Shown in pieces: positions 44,036 through 51,311 of a DNA stretch of 64,000 nt (within the stretch, counting starts at the first letter, position 1; each line of letters starts with the position of its first letter). This stretch comes from an uncultured Oscillospiraceae bacterium (GTDB taxonomy: Bacteria > Bacillota > Clostridia > Oscillospirales > Ruminococcaceae). The notes below the pieces were generated by a model. That model ran no database searches. It saw nothing but the letters and a program-made list of their open reading frames with translations, and was not told the DNA's origin. The translations under genes and the position numbers were made by a program. The DNA is taken from contig CAKTCT010000012.1 in the NCBI GenBank assembly GCA_934539585.1, positions 1-64,000 on the forward strand. Direction: 5' to 3'.

Positions 44036-44752
44036 GTGGAGAGAATTCCGCTGCTGGACGAGGTCCGGGGCTTTGCCGTGCTGGCCATGGTGGGGTACCA
44101 TCTGCTCTGGGACCTGGAAGGGCTGCCCTGGGCGGCGGCGCTGCTGGGGCACCCGGCCATGGGGGCCGCCCGGAACCTGTTCGCCGGGCTGTTTGCGGCC
44201 GCGGCCGGGGGATGCTGCCTGCTGTCCCGGAACAACTGGCGGCGGGGCGGCCTCTGCCTGCTGGCGGCGGAGGCGGTGTCCATGGCGGCGGGGGTCATCG
44301 GGGTGTCCATCCGGTTCGGAGTGCTCCATCTGCTGGGGACGTCCATGGTCCTGGCGGCCTGGGCCATGCCGGTGCTGGAAAAAATCCCGGCCCGGTGGGG
44401 CTTCTGGGGAGCGGTAGGGGTGGTCCTGCTCACGGCGGGGCTGCCGCAAGGGCGGTTCCTCTGGATGGCGCTGCCGGAATGGGAAGGGTGGTCCGGGGCG
44501 CTGTACCCCTTGGGAATCTGGGGCGGGCGGGTCCCGGCGGCGGACTATTTCCCGCTGCTGCCCTGGGGCGGGGTGTTCTTCGGGGGATTTTTTGCCGGAA
44601 AGAAAATCATGGCGAGGGGAATCCCTCCCTTCGCCATGAAACGCCGCAGCCGGTTTCTCGCCGCCTGCGGCCGGAACACCCTGTGGATTTATCTGCTCCA
44701 CCAGCCGGTGCTGATGGGGGCGCTGCTGCTGTTTGGCTACTCCGCCCGGTAG
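44036..44752 (+). CDS. DUF1624 (heparan-alpha-glucosaminide acetyltransferase-like) membrane protein
   Basis: 238 residues from the GTG at 44036, placed by AAGGGAGG seven bases upstream. It begins IPLLDEVRGFAVLAMVGYHLLWDL, the conserved R-G-x-A-x-x-x-M-x-x-x-H of DUF1624, with six to seven membrane segments after it and a final RNTLWIYLLHQPVLMG motif as in acyltransferase-type proteins. Related eukaryotic proteins acetylate terminal glucosamine across the lysosomal membrane, so sugar acetylation is possible but unproven. It diverges from GH20 and overlaps the opposing phosphoesterase by 16 bp. Confidence 0.8.
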   Translation: MERIPLLDEVRGFAVLAMVGYHLLWDLEGLPWAAALLGHPAMGAARNLFAGLFAAAAGGCCLLSRNNWRRGGLCLLAAEAVSMAAGVIGVSIRFGVLHLLGTSMVLAAWAMPVLEKIPARWGFWGAVGVVLLTAGLPQGRFLWMALPEWEGWSGALYPLGIWGGRVPAADYFPLLPWGGVFFGGFFAGKKIMARGIPPFAMKRRSRFLAACGRNTLWIYLLHQPVLMGALLLFGYSAR

Positions 44753-45396
44753 ACGTCCCGGAACAGGCCGATGTACCGGGGCGGGATCACCTTGTCCAGG
44801 TGGTAGCAGCCGAAGAACCACTTTTCAAAATCACAGTGCTTGGAGAGGTAGTCCAGATAGAGGTGGATGCAGCTCTCCTCGTTTTCGTTGAGGTTCAGGA
44901 AGCGCTTGATGGTGGCCGGGGCGTCGTGGGTGACGATGAAGTCCACCTTGCCGTGACAGGCCCGGAGGGTGTCCACGCCGTGCTGCTGCTCCTCCTCCGA
45001 GGGCTGTTCGTCGGGCTGCCAGCGGGGGTTGTCTAAGCCCGATTCCCCGGAGTCGCCGCCGCCGAAGGCGAAGACCTTTTTGCCGCAGATCTCATAGACC
45101 TCGCCCCGGAGGAGCTGGTAGAGGTTCCCGGAGATCTGCCGGGCCTTTCCGCCGCGGTAGGTCACGATGGGGTACTCCCTGAGGAGGGCGTAGTTATCGT
45201 GGCAGCCCTCCACGAAAACCGTGTCGTACCGGCGCTTGCCGATTTTTTTCAAGAACTTCGCTTCTTCTTTGGAACCGTTCCAGACAAAGCCGAAGTCGCC
45301 GCAGACGATGAGCACGTCGGCGAATTTCAGCTTCTTGATCATGGGGTGGTTCAGGCGGTCAAAGTCGCCGTGGAGGTCGCCGGTTACATAAATCAA
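44737..45396 (-). CDS. Calcineurin-like metallophosphoesterase
   Basis: 219 residues. Metal-binding motifs are GDLHGDFDR (~6), CGDFG (~31), VEGCHDN (the usual GNHD, with Cys for Asn, ~63), THDAP (~148) and GCYHLD near 200. The Cys-for-Asn change and the unusual last motif suggest an altered active site, though this variant subfamily is common in Clostridia. Probable cyclic-nucleotide or nucleotide phosphodiesterase; substrate unknown. It is downstream of the C-S lyase gene with a 32-bp gap, and its end overlaps the DUF1624 gene. Confidence 0.8.
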   Translation of the reverse strand: MIYVTGDLHGDFDRLNHPMIKKLKFADVLIVCGDFGFVWNGSKEEAKFLKKIGKRRYDTVFVEGCHDNYALLREYPIVTYRGGKARQISGNLYQLLRGEVYEICGKKVFAFGGGDSGESGLDNPRWQPDEQPSEEEQQHGVDTLRACHGKVDFIVTHDAPATIKRFLNLNENEESCIHLYLDYLSKHCDFEKWFFGCYHLDKVIPPRYIGLFRDVYRAE

Positions 45397-45428
45397 GGTG
45401 GGGTCTCCTTTGGTGAAGATTTGTGGGT

Positions 45429-46583
45429 TCAGGGACGGAGGGCGGCGGCCATCCGTTCCAATGCCTTGGTGAGCAAGGAGCGGGGGCAGGCGGCGGTCAG
45501 GCGCATATAGCCCTCGCCGATGGAACCGAAGTTGGTGCCCAGTCCCAGGAAAACCCCGGCTTCCCGGAAGCGTTTGCTCAGCTCCGCAGAGGAAAGGCCG
45601 ATCCTGCGGAAGTCCAGCCAGGCCAGGTAGGTGGCTTCGGGGCGGCGGAAGGGGACCTCCGGCAGGCGCTCCGCGAAAAAGCGCTCCATGACGGCGAAAT
45701 TTTCCATTACATAGGCCAGCATGGCGTCCCGCCAGGGGCGGCCCTCCCGGTAGACGGCTTCACCGGCGGCCAGGCCCATGACGTTGGGGGCGTTGACGTG
45801 GTGACGGTCCAGGGTCTCCTGGATCCGTTTGCGGAGAGCGGGATCTCGGACGATGAGGTTGGAGGTCTGAAGTCCGGGGAGATTGAAGGTCTTGCTGGGG
45901 GCGTTGAGGACCACGACGTTTTGCAGCAGCTCCTCCGGAAGGGTGAGGACCGAGGTGAAGACCGTTCCGGGAAGGGCCAGGTCGCCGTGAATCTCATCGG
46001 CAAAGACGAAGATGCCGTTTTTTCGGCAGAGGGTCAGCATCCGGATCAGGTCCGCCCGGGACCAGGCCCGGCCGGTGGGATTGTGGGGGTTGCAGAGGAT
46101 GAAGGCCGTGACGGACGGGTCCCGGACCAGGGTCTCAAAGGCGGCAAAGTCCGTTTCCCAGGAGCCGTCCTTTTCCAGAAGGGGGCACTCCCGGACGTTC
46201 AGGCCCCAGCTTTCCGGGGTGGCGAAGAAGGGCGGATAGGCGGGAGTGGGGACGATGCAGCCACCGCCCTCCTTACAAAGGGTCTTCATGGCCCAGGAAA
46301 GGCCGGTGATGACGCCGGGGACGGCGATGAGCTCCTCTTTGGCCAGGGTCACGCCGTGGAGCTCCTTTTCCCAGGTCCGGAGGGCGGTGACGTAGCCGTC
46401 GGGCAGAGAGCCGTAGCCGAAAACGCCGTGGGCGGCCCGGGCCTCCAGCGCCCGGACGGCGCAGTCCGGGGAGCGGAAGTCCATGTCAGCGACAAAGAGG
46501 GGCAGGGCGTTTTCCGGGACCTGCCACTTGAAGGAATCGGTTCCCCGGCGGTCGGGGCAGGAATCGAAATCGAAGTGCTCCAT
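45429..46583 (-). CDS. PatB/MalY-type PLP enzyme (cystathionine beta-lyase, C-S lyase)
   Basis: 384 residues. Characteristic start FDFDSCPDRRGTDSFKWQ and LPLFVADMDFRSP; FGYGSLPDGY, CNPHNPTGRAW, FADEIHGDLALPG and the PLP-binding Lys of NAPSKTFNLPGLQTSN near 228 follow. The group splits cystathionine or cysteine conjugates to homocysteine/thiols, pyruvate and ammonia, and some members modulate maltose or sulfur regulation. It lies 21 bp after the O-acetylhomoserine sulfhydrylase-like gene, so the pair links cysteine and homocysteine metabolism. Confidence 0.9.
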   Translation of the reverse strand: MEHFDFDSCPDRRGTDSFKWQVPENALPLFVADMDFRSPDCAVRALEARAAHGVFGYGSLPDGYVTALRTWEKELHGVTLAKEELIAVPGVITGLSWAMKTLCKEGGGCIVPTPAYPPFFATPESWGLNVRECPLLEKDGSWETDFAAFETLVRDPSVTAFILCNPHNPTGRAWSRADLIRMLTLCRKNGIFVFADEIHGDLALPGTVFTSVLTLPEELLQNVVVLNAPSKTFNLPGLQTSNLIVRDPALRKRIQETLDRHHVNAPNVMGLAAGEAVYREGRPWRDAMLAYVMENFAVMERFFAERLPEVPFRRPEATYLAWLDFRRIGLSSAELSKRFREAGVFLGLGTNFGSIGEGYMRLTAACPRSLLTKALERMAAALRP

Positions 46584-46604
46584 ATCGGTGCTCCTTTCGG
46601 GAGG

Positions 46605-47879
46605 TTACAGTACGGCCAGGGCCTGCTCCAGGTCGGCCAGGATGTCTTTTTTGTCCTCGATGCCCACGGAGAACCGGATCAGGTCGGGGCGGACCCCGGC
46701 GGCGGCCAGCTCGGCGTCGTTCATCTGGCGGTGGGTGCTGCTGGCCGGGTGGAGGACGCAGGTCTTGGCGTCGGCCACGTGGGTGACGATGGAGGCCAGC
46801 TTCAGGTTCTTCATGAAAAGCTCCGCGGCGGGACGGCCACCCTTGACGCCAAAGGAAACCACGCCGCAACAGCCGTCGGGAAGGTATTTCTCGGCCAGAG
46901 CGTGATATTTATCGGAGGGAAGGCCGCAGTACTGGACCCAGGCCACCTTGGGATGGGCTTCCAGGAATTCGGCCACGGCCTGGGCATTTTCGCAGTGGCG
47001 GCGCATCCGGAGGTGGAGGCTTTCCAGGCCCAGATTCAGCAGATAGGCGTTCTGGGGCGCCTGGATGGAGCCGAAGTCCCGCATGAGCTGGGCGGTGGCC
47101 TTGGTGATGTAGGCCCCTTCCAGGCCGAATCGCTGGGTGTAGGTGATGCCGTGGTAGCTTTCGTCGGGGGTGGTCAGGCCGGGGAACTTGTCGGCGTGGG
47201 CGTTCCAGTCGAACTTGCCGCTGTCCACGATGCAGCCGCCTACGGCGGAGGCGTGGCCGTCCATGTATTTGGTGGTGGAGTGGGTGACGATGTCCGCGCC
47301 CCACTCAAAGGGCCGGCAGAGGATGGGGGTGGCAAAGGTGTTGTCCACAATCAGGGGGACGCCGTGGGCGTGGGCGGCCTTGGCGAAGCGTTCAATGTCC
47401 AGAACGGAGAGGGCGGGGTTGGCGATGGTCTCGCCGAAAACGGCCTTGGTGTTGGGCCGGAAGGCGGCGGCCAGCTCCTCGTCGGAGCAGTCGGGCTCCA
47501 CAAAGGTGAAGTCGATGCCCATGCGCTTCATGGTTACGGCGAAAAGATTGAAGGTCCCGCCGTAAATGGCTGAGCAGGAAACCACGTGGTCCCCGCAGGA
47601 GCAGATGTTGAACACGGCGTAGAAGTTGGCAGCCTGTCCCGAGGAGGTGAGCATGGCGGCGGTCCCGCCCTCCAGAGCGGCGATGCGGGCGGCTACGGCG
47701 TCGTTGGTGGGATTCTGCAGGCGGCTGTAAAAGTAGCCCGAGGCTTCCAGGTCAAAGAGCCTGCCCATGTCCTCGCTGGTGTCGTATCTGAAGGTCGTGC
47801 TCTGCACGATGGGGATCTGGCGGGGTTCGCCGTTTTTGGGGGTATAGCCTGCGTGGAGGCATTTGGTATCCAGTTCCAT
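46605..47879 (-). CDS. metY: O-acetylhomoserine sulfhydrylase / aminocarboxypropyltransferase
   Basis: 424 residues from the ATG at 47879 (MELDTKCLHAGY is the normal family start; the ribosome binding site is weak). Cys/Met-metabolism PLP family: TSSGQAANFYAVFNI, DNTFATPILCRPFEWGADIVTHSTTKYMDGHA with the PLP Lys near 205, and a late SVGIEDKKDILADL. It makes homocysteine from O-acetylhomoserine and sulfide. Expressed from a consensus promoter and followed by a C-S lyase and a phosphoesterase. Could also act as a methionine gamma-lyase-like enzyme, but sequence and length fit MetY best. Confidence 0.9.
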   Translation of the reverse strand: MELDTKCLHAGYTPKNGEPRQIPIVQSTTFRYDTSEDMGRLFDLEASGYFYSRLQNPTNDAVAARIAALEGGTAAMLTSSGQAANFYAVFNICSCGDHVVSCSAIYGGTFNLFAVTMKRMGIDFTFVEPDCSDEELAAAFRPNTKAVFGETIANPALSVLDIERFAKAAHAHGVPLIVDNTFATPILCRPFEWGADIVTHSTTKYMDGHASAVGGCIVDSGKFDWNAHADKFPGLTTPDESYHGITYTQRFGLEGAYITKATAQLMRDFGSIQAPQNAYLLNLGLESLHLRMRRHCENAQAVAEFLEAHPKVAWVQYCGLPSDKYHALAEKYLPDGCCGVVSFGVKGGRPAAELFMKNLKLASIVTHVADAKTCVLHPASSTHRQMNDAELAAAGVRPDLIRFSVGIEDKKDILADLEQALAVL

Positions 47880-47914
47880 AAGGGTCACACACTTTCCGTA
47901 GAATTTCAACTTTC

Positions 47915-47943
47915 AGTATAACACAGAATCCCCGGAGGGACAA
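47915..47943 (-). promoter_or_regulatory. Sigma-A promoter of metY, with its -35 inside a hairpin
   Basis: Minus-strand TTGTCC (47938-47943) and TATACT (47915-47920), 17 bases apart. A perfect hairpin (CCCCGGAGG at 47930-47938 with CCTCCGGGG at 47946-47954), which would end transcripts from the upstream operon, encloses the -35. No SAM riboswitch or T-box fits in the roughly 30-base leader. Confidence 0.75.
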
Positions 47944-47967
47944 GTCCTCCGGGGAAAGTTTTGGGAT

Positions 47968-48470
47968 TCAGGCCAGCTGATTGCGGAGAAGGGCCGCCGT
48001 CGTGAGAAGGGCCAGGTCCGGATGGTTGGCGGATTCCGGCTGGGCCGCGGCGATCTTTAGGAGGACGGAGCCGGGGAGGCCGGTCTTTTCCAGGAAAACG
48101 TCCCGGTCCGCGGCCAGCATTTCCTCCGGGGAGAGGGCGGAAGGGGCCGCCGGGTCCCGGAGCAGGGTCATGGCGGAGGCGAAAAGGGAGCAGAGGTCCG
48201 GCTCGGGGAGGTCGGCTCCGGAAAGGAAGTCCGCCAGGGCCTCCGGGGCGATGGAGAAGGGTTTCCCGGCCAGGGGAGGGGTGCGCAGAAGGGCGCGGAG
48301 CCGGTCCGCGGGGGCGGCAGCCGTCAGGGAGGACAGCACCGCCTGCCGGGTCAGGGAGATCAGGGGTCGCCGGTGAGGAGGGCGGTCATCTCGTCTCCGG
48401 TAAGGCCCAGCTGCCGCCGGAGGGCGGCGGGGTCTAAGGAAAGGGGTGCGGGAGAAAGAATTTTGTCCAT
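47968..48470 (-). pseudogene. Small uncharacterised protein split by a homopolymer frameshift
   Basis: An ATG at 48470 (AAAGGAGCC upstream) opens a frame that reads MDKILSPAPLSLDPAALRRQ, then GLTGDEMTALLTGDP, and stops at 48360. The next frame continues immediately with LISLTRQAVLSSLTAAAPADR and runs to a stop at 47968. Adding one G to the G4 run at 48363-48366 (plus strand) restores one protein of about 167 residues, mostly helical (PLAGKPFSIAPEALADFLSG, LLTTAALLRNQLA). It follows the GH31 gene by 26 bp. Either inactivated, a sequencing error or a programmed shift. No family recognised. Confidence 0.6.
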
Positions 48471-48496
48471 GGGAAGGCTCCTTTCCGGAACGGGCG

Positions 48497-50206
48497 TCAG
48501 GCGTCCGCTTTTTCGTAGACCGGGATATTCCTGGTGCAGACGGTGTGCCAGCCGCTTTCCACCCGCTCTCCGGTCCAGTAGTCCCGCCAGGTCCCCTGGG
48601 GGAGGTAGACCTTTCGCCGGTCCTCCTGGGCGGCGGTGATGGGGGCCACCAGGAGCCGGTCGCAGAACAGGTACTCGTCGTCAATGGCGTAGGTCTCCGG
48701 GTCGTCGGTGTAATCGGAGACCAGGGCGCGGACCGGGGGCTTTCCGGCGGTATGGTACTGGTCGAAAGCCCGGCGCAGCATGGGGAGCAGGCTCCTGCGG
48801 ACCTCAAAAAGGGCCCGGACCTCGTCCTCGCAGTCCCATTCCAGCCAGGGGGCCTTTTCGCAGTACCAGGCGTTGATCTGGCACTGGTCGGAAAAGACCA
48901 CGGTCTGGACCCGGCGGAGGAAGTCTTCCCGGGATTTGCCCTCCCGGACCTCCGGGCACCAGAGCAGGCCGCTGAACCCGGCGTTGACCGTGCCGCGGAT
49001 GAAGTCCTGGTGGCTGTACAGGTCGCTGTACAGCACGAAGGGGTAGGACGCGGCCAGAGCGCCTGCGTTCCGGACCTGGGAGAGGGTGGGAGCGCCGTCC
49101 AGGGCCTGAAGGATCGTCTGCATGTACAGGGTGCCGAAAAGGCTGTGGTACTGCTCGCCGTCCATTCCCCCGGGGAACTGGGCGCAGAGGGGGAAAATCC
49201 AGTCGCCGGTGTAGTCGCTGCCGTCACATTCGTCCAGCTTGAAGCCGTCAACGCCCAGGTCCGTCAGGCGGGCCTTGTGGTAGCCTGCGAAAATCTCCTG
49301 GGCGGCCTCCTCTGAAAAATCGGGGACCAGGCCGTTCCACACCGCGTAGTCCCCGGCGTAGGGCTTCAGGGGCTCATAGAGGGGAGAGGAGGGGTGGACG
49401 TAGGCGTGCTCCCAGAGGTTGACGTGGAAGCCCAGGTCCTTCAGGGCGCGGAGGGTCTTTTCCGGTTCCGGGTACCGCTGGGTGTCCCAGAGGTAGGAGC
49501 AGGAGTAGGTCTGGGTCTGCCAGCCGGGCTCCAGGCCCAGGGTATCGCAGGGAATGGCGCGGTCCCGGAAATACCGGGCAAGCTCCAGCACCTGCTCCGC
49601 GGTGTATTTGGTGTAGCAGCGGTACAGGACTCCCAGGCCCCAGTCCGGCACATGGCAGCCGCCGCCGGAAAAGCGGTTGTACTGGGAGACCGCGTCGGTG
49701 ATGTTCTCCCCTTTGAAAAGATAGACGTCCACGCCCTGGGCGGCGGGGATCACGATAGAGATGGTGCGGGTCTCCCGGGCGTCCCGCTTCCGGTAGAGCT
49801 CCTGGGTGGAGTCGGCGGGGGAAGAGGACGCGGGAGCCGCCTGGCCGGTCCCCAGCTTGGCGTAGCCCAGGTAGAATTCCGCGTACCGGGCGGTGTCCAC
49901 ATAGACGCCAAGGCCCTTGGTGGTGACGAAGAAGGGGACGGGAGCATGGGAGTCCCCGGCGTTGTTCATGGGGTCGGCGTTGACCCGGAGGACCTTTTTG
50001 GTCTGCCGGTGGTCGAAGCCTTTTAATTGCAAGCCCAGGCCATAGACGTGCTCGTCCTCGGCCAGGGGCATTTCCAGCAGACAGCCCCGGGGCGTCTGGC
50101 GGAAGGTGATCTCCGGGGGGATAAAGTCGGTTTCCTCCAGGCGGAGGCCCTTGCAGAATCTGGTGGGGACGAATTTTTCCGGCGTGCCGAAGGTGAGTTT
50201 GCGCAT
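48497..50206 (-). CDS. GH31-family alpha-glucosidase
   Basis: 569 residues from the ATG at 50206 with AAAGGAGCG upstream. N-terminal beta domain (EDEHVYGLGLQLKGFDHR), then the GH31 barrel: TLGLEPGWQTQTYSCSY, FHVNLWEHAYVHPSSPLY and the nucleophile region DLGVDGFKLDECDGSD near 322-333 (Asp in KLDE). QFRNAGALAASYPFVLYSD and GFSGLLWCPEVRE match later conserved parts. No signal peptide. Probably cleaves alpha-glucosides or alpha-xylosides in the cytoplasm. It is shorter than many GH31 enzymes (650-800), missing part of the C-terminal beta domains. It has its own promoter and leads a two-gene unit. Confidence 0.87.
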   Translation of the reverse strand: MRKLTFGTPEKFVPTRFCKGLRLEETDFIPPEITFRQTPRGCLLEMPLAEDEHVYGLGLQLKGFDHRQTKKVLRVNADPMNNAGDSHAPVPFFVTTKGLGVYVDTARYAEFYLGYAKLGTGQAAPASSSPADSTQELYRKRDARETRTISIVIPAAQGVDVYLFKGENITDAVSQYNRFSGGGCHVPDWGLGVLYRCYTKYTAEQVLELARYFRDRAIPCDTLGLEPGWQTQTYSCSYLWDTQRYPEPEKTLRALKDLGFHVNLWEHAYVHPSSPLYEPLKPYAGDYAVWNGLVPDFSEEAAQEIFAGYHKARLTDLGVDGFKLDECDGSDYTGDWIFPLCAQFPGGMDGEQYHSLFGTLYMQTILQALDGAPTLSQVRNAGALAASYPFVLYSDLYSHQDFIRGTVNAGFSGLLWCPEVREGKSREDFLRRVQTVVFSDQCQINAWYCEKAPWLEWDCEDEVRALFEVRRSLLPMLRRAFDQYHTAGKPPVRALVSDYTDDPETYAIDDEYLFCDRLLVAPITAAQEDRRKVYLPQGTWRDYWTGERVESGWHTVCTRNIPVYEKADA

Positions 50207-50237
50207 GGGAATCGCTCCTTTCGCGGCGTTTTTCTTC

Positions 50238-50267
50238 ATTGTAACAGGGCGGCGGGGGAGATGTCAA
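50238..50267 (-). promoter_or_regulatory. Promoter of the GH31 gene
   Basis: Minus-strand TTGACA (50262-50267) and TACAAT (50238-50243), 18 bases apart. The -35 overlaps the stop codon of the third XRE gene. Confidence 0.75.
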
Positions 50268-50506
50268 TGCTCCGACTCGTCTAAGTCCAGGAGCCAGGCG
50301 GGGGAGACTTTCAGGGCCTTGACCAGGGCGACCAGCTGAATGTCGGTGACGGCGCGGGTCCCGGATTCGATGCGGGAAAGCTCGCTGACGGAAAGAGGGA
50401 TGCCCTGGACTTCCAAACGGGCGCTCAGGTCGGATAAGGTCGCCCGGGGCTTTTCGCTGTGCCGCGCTTTTCGGACGCGGGGACCGATGAGGTTGCGTTG
50501 CTCCAT
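50264..50506 (-). CDS. XRE-type helix-turn-helix protein, third tandem paralogue
   Basis: 80 residues. The frame shares MExRNLIGxRxRxAR and the near-invariant C-terminal VTDIQLVALxKALKVSPAWLL with its two upstream neighbours. Residues ~20-60 form a Cro/CI-type helix-turn-helix in which the predicted recognition segment reads PLSVSELSRIESGTRA. It is the most diverged of the three (for example RHSEKPR for RLAERPR). It starts nine bases after the second copy, with GAGGGG upstream. There is no extra ligand or dimerisation domain. Probably a DNA-binding regulator of the divergent peptide promoter or of its own operon. Confidence 0.8.
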   Translation of the reverse strand: MEQRNLIGPRVRKARHSEKPRATLSDLSARLEVQGIPLSVSELSRIESGTRAVTDIQLVALVKALKVSPAWLLDLDESEH

Positions 50507-50515
50507 GGGAACCCC

Positions 50516-50758
50516 TCACTTTTCCGGCTCGTCCAGGCCCAGGAGCCAGGCCGGGGAGACTTTCAGCGCCTTGGCCAGGGCAACCAGCTGGATGTCGGTG
50601 ACGATGCGTTCGCCCCGCTCGATTTTGGCGATGGAACTGATGGAAAGATTGACGCCCAGCACTTCCAGCCGGGCGCTGACATCGGAGAGCGTGGCCCGGG
50701 GACGCTCCGCCAGACGCGCCTGACGGAGGCGGCGGCCGATCAGGTTGCGGCTTTCCAT
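50516..50758 (-). CDS. XRE-type helix-turn-helix protein, second tandem paralogue
   Basis: 80 residues, by eye about three quarters identical to the first copy. Differences cluster in the first helices and the predicted recognition segment (NLSISSIAKIERGERI here, against TLSANSIGKIEMGARP), while residues ~53-75 are almost unchanged. The gene is seven bases after the first copy; the ribosome binding site GAGGG overlaps that copy's stop codon, so translation is probably coupled. Stand-alone HTH proteins of this size bind DNA as dimers. Confidence 0.82.
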   Translation of the reverse strand: MESRNLIGRRLRQARLAERPRATLSDVSARLEVLGVNLSISSIAKIERGERIVTDIQLVALAKALKVSPAWLLGLDEPEK

Positions 50759-50765
50759 CGTTCCC

Positions 50766-51008
50766 TCACGTTTCTGCTTCGTCTGAGCCCAGAAGCCAGG
50801 CCGGGGAGACCTTCAATGCCTTGGCCAGGGCGACCAGCTGGATGTCGGTGACGGGGCGGGCGCCCATTTCGATCTTTCCGATGGAGTTGGCGGACAGGGT
50901 GACGCCCTGCACGGCAAGCCGGGCGCTGATGTCGGCCTGGGAAGCCTTGGGACGTTCGGCCAGCCGCGCCTGACGGAGGCGGGAGCCGATGAGGTTGCGG
51001 CGCTCCAT
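50766..51008 (-). CDS. XRE-type helix-turn-helix protein, first tandem paralogue
   Basis: 80 residues from the ATG at 51008 with AAGGAGGGG upstream. Basic N-terminus (MERRNLIGSRLRQARLAERP), HTH of the Cro/CI type (ADISARLAVQGVTLSANSIGKIEMGARP would span two helices and the recognition region) and the shared end ALKVSPAWLLGSDEAET. It is the promoter-proximal member of a three-gene array that diverges from a 57-residue peptide gene. The 23-bp palindrome at 51068-51090 lies 60 bp upstream and is the obvious candidate operator. Confidence 0.82.
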   Translation of the reverse strand: MERRNLIGSRLRQARLAERPKASQADISARLAVQGVTLSANSIGKIEMGARPVTDIQLVALAKALKVSPAWLLGSDEAET

Positions 51009-51041
51009 AAAGGCCCCTCCTTTTATAAAGTAAGATATGAC

Positions 51042-51071
51042 TTGATTATAGGGAATATTTTGTGATATAAT
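51042..51071 (+). promoter_or_regulatory. Promoter of the 57-residue peptide gene
   Basis: TTGATT (51042-51047) and a perfect TATAAT (51066-51071), 18 bases apart. The opposite strand has its own TATAAT at 51045-51050 pointing to the XRE array, so the two promoters overlap face to face. The plus-strand -10 is partly inside the palindrome. Confidence 0.7.
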
Positions 51072-51090
51072 CGTACTGACAGTACGATTA
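51068..51090. promoter_or_regulatory. 23-bp perfect palindrome, candidate XRE operator
   Basis: The half-site TAATCGTACTG is mirrored exactly around one central A, ending in CAGTACGATTA. It covers the last four bases of the -10 of the peptide promoter and the expected transcription start. Its size and ACTG/CAGT core resemble CI/Cro-type operators. Confidence 0.75.
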
Positions 51091-51106
51091 AAAGAAGGGA
51101 ACCCAT

Positions 51107-51280
51107 TTGAAATTCCTCACAACCGCCCGCACCCTGTACCACCTGTCCGGGAAATTCCTGCTGCACCTGACGGCCGGGTCCCGGGCAGAGCCCTTTCCCC
51201 GGGAGCGGCTGCTCCGGGAGGCGGAGGAGCTGGAAGGGCTCGCCCGGAAAATTCGCCGGAAAATCGAAAAAAAGCCTTGA
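51107..51280 (+). CDS. 57-residue basic peptide, divergent from the XRE array
   Basis: Starts with TTG at 51107, eight bases after AGAAGGG, and stops at 51280. Residues 1-25 are mildly hydrophobic and basic (LTTARTLYHLSGKFLLHLTAG); residues 33-57 form a strongly charged amphipathic-looking helix (ERLLREAEELEGLARKIRRK) ending KIEKKP. No signal peptide or cysteine. It has a good promoter overlapped by a perfect palindrome, so it looks tightly controlled by the neighbouring XRE proteins. It could be a small toxin, an antirepressor or a DNA/RNA-binding peptide; I do not recognise it. The stop overlaps the infC -35. Confidence 0.6.
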   Translation: MKFLTTARTLYHLSGKFLLHLTAGSRAEPFPRERLLREAEELEGLARKIRRKIEKKP

Positions 51281-51305
51281 CAGCCCGGGCAGAATGTGGT
51301 ATCAT
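51277..51305 (+). promoter_or_regulatory. Sigma-A promoter of infC-rpmI-rplT
   Basis: A perfect TTGACA (51277-51282) and TATCAT (51300-51305), spaced by 17 bases. Confidence 0.85.
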
Positions 51306-51311
51306 CAATAA

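Noticed and set aside
47880..47914. SAM or T-box riboswitch for metY
   Set aside because: The leader after the promoter is about 30 bases, too short for either.
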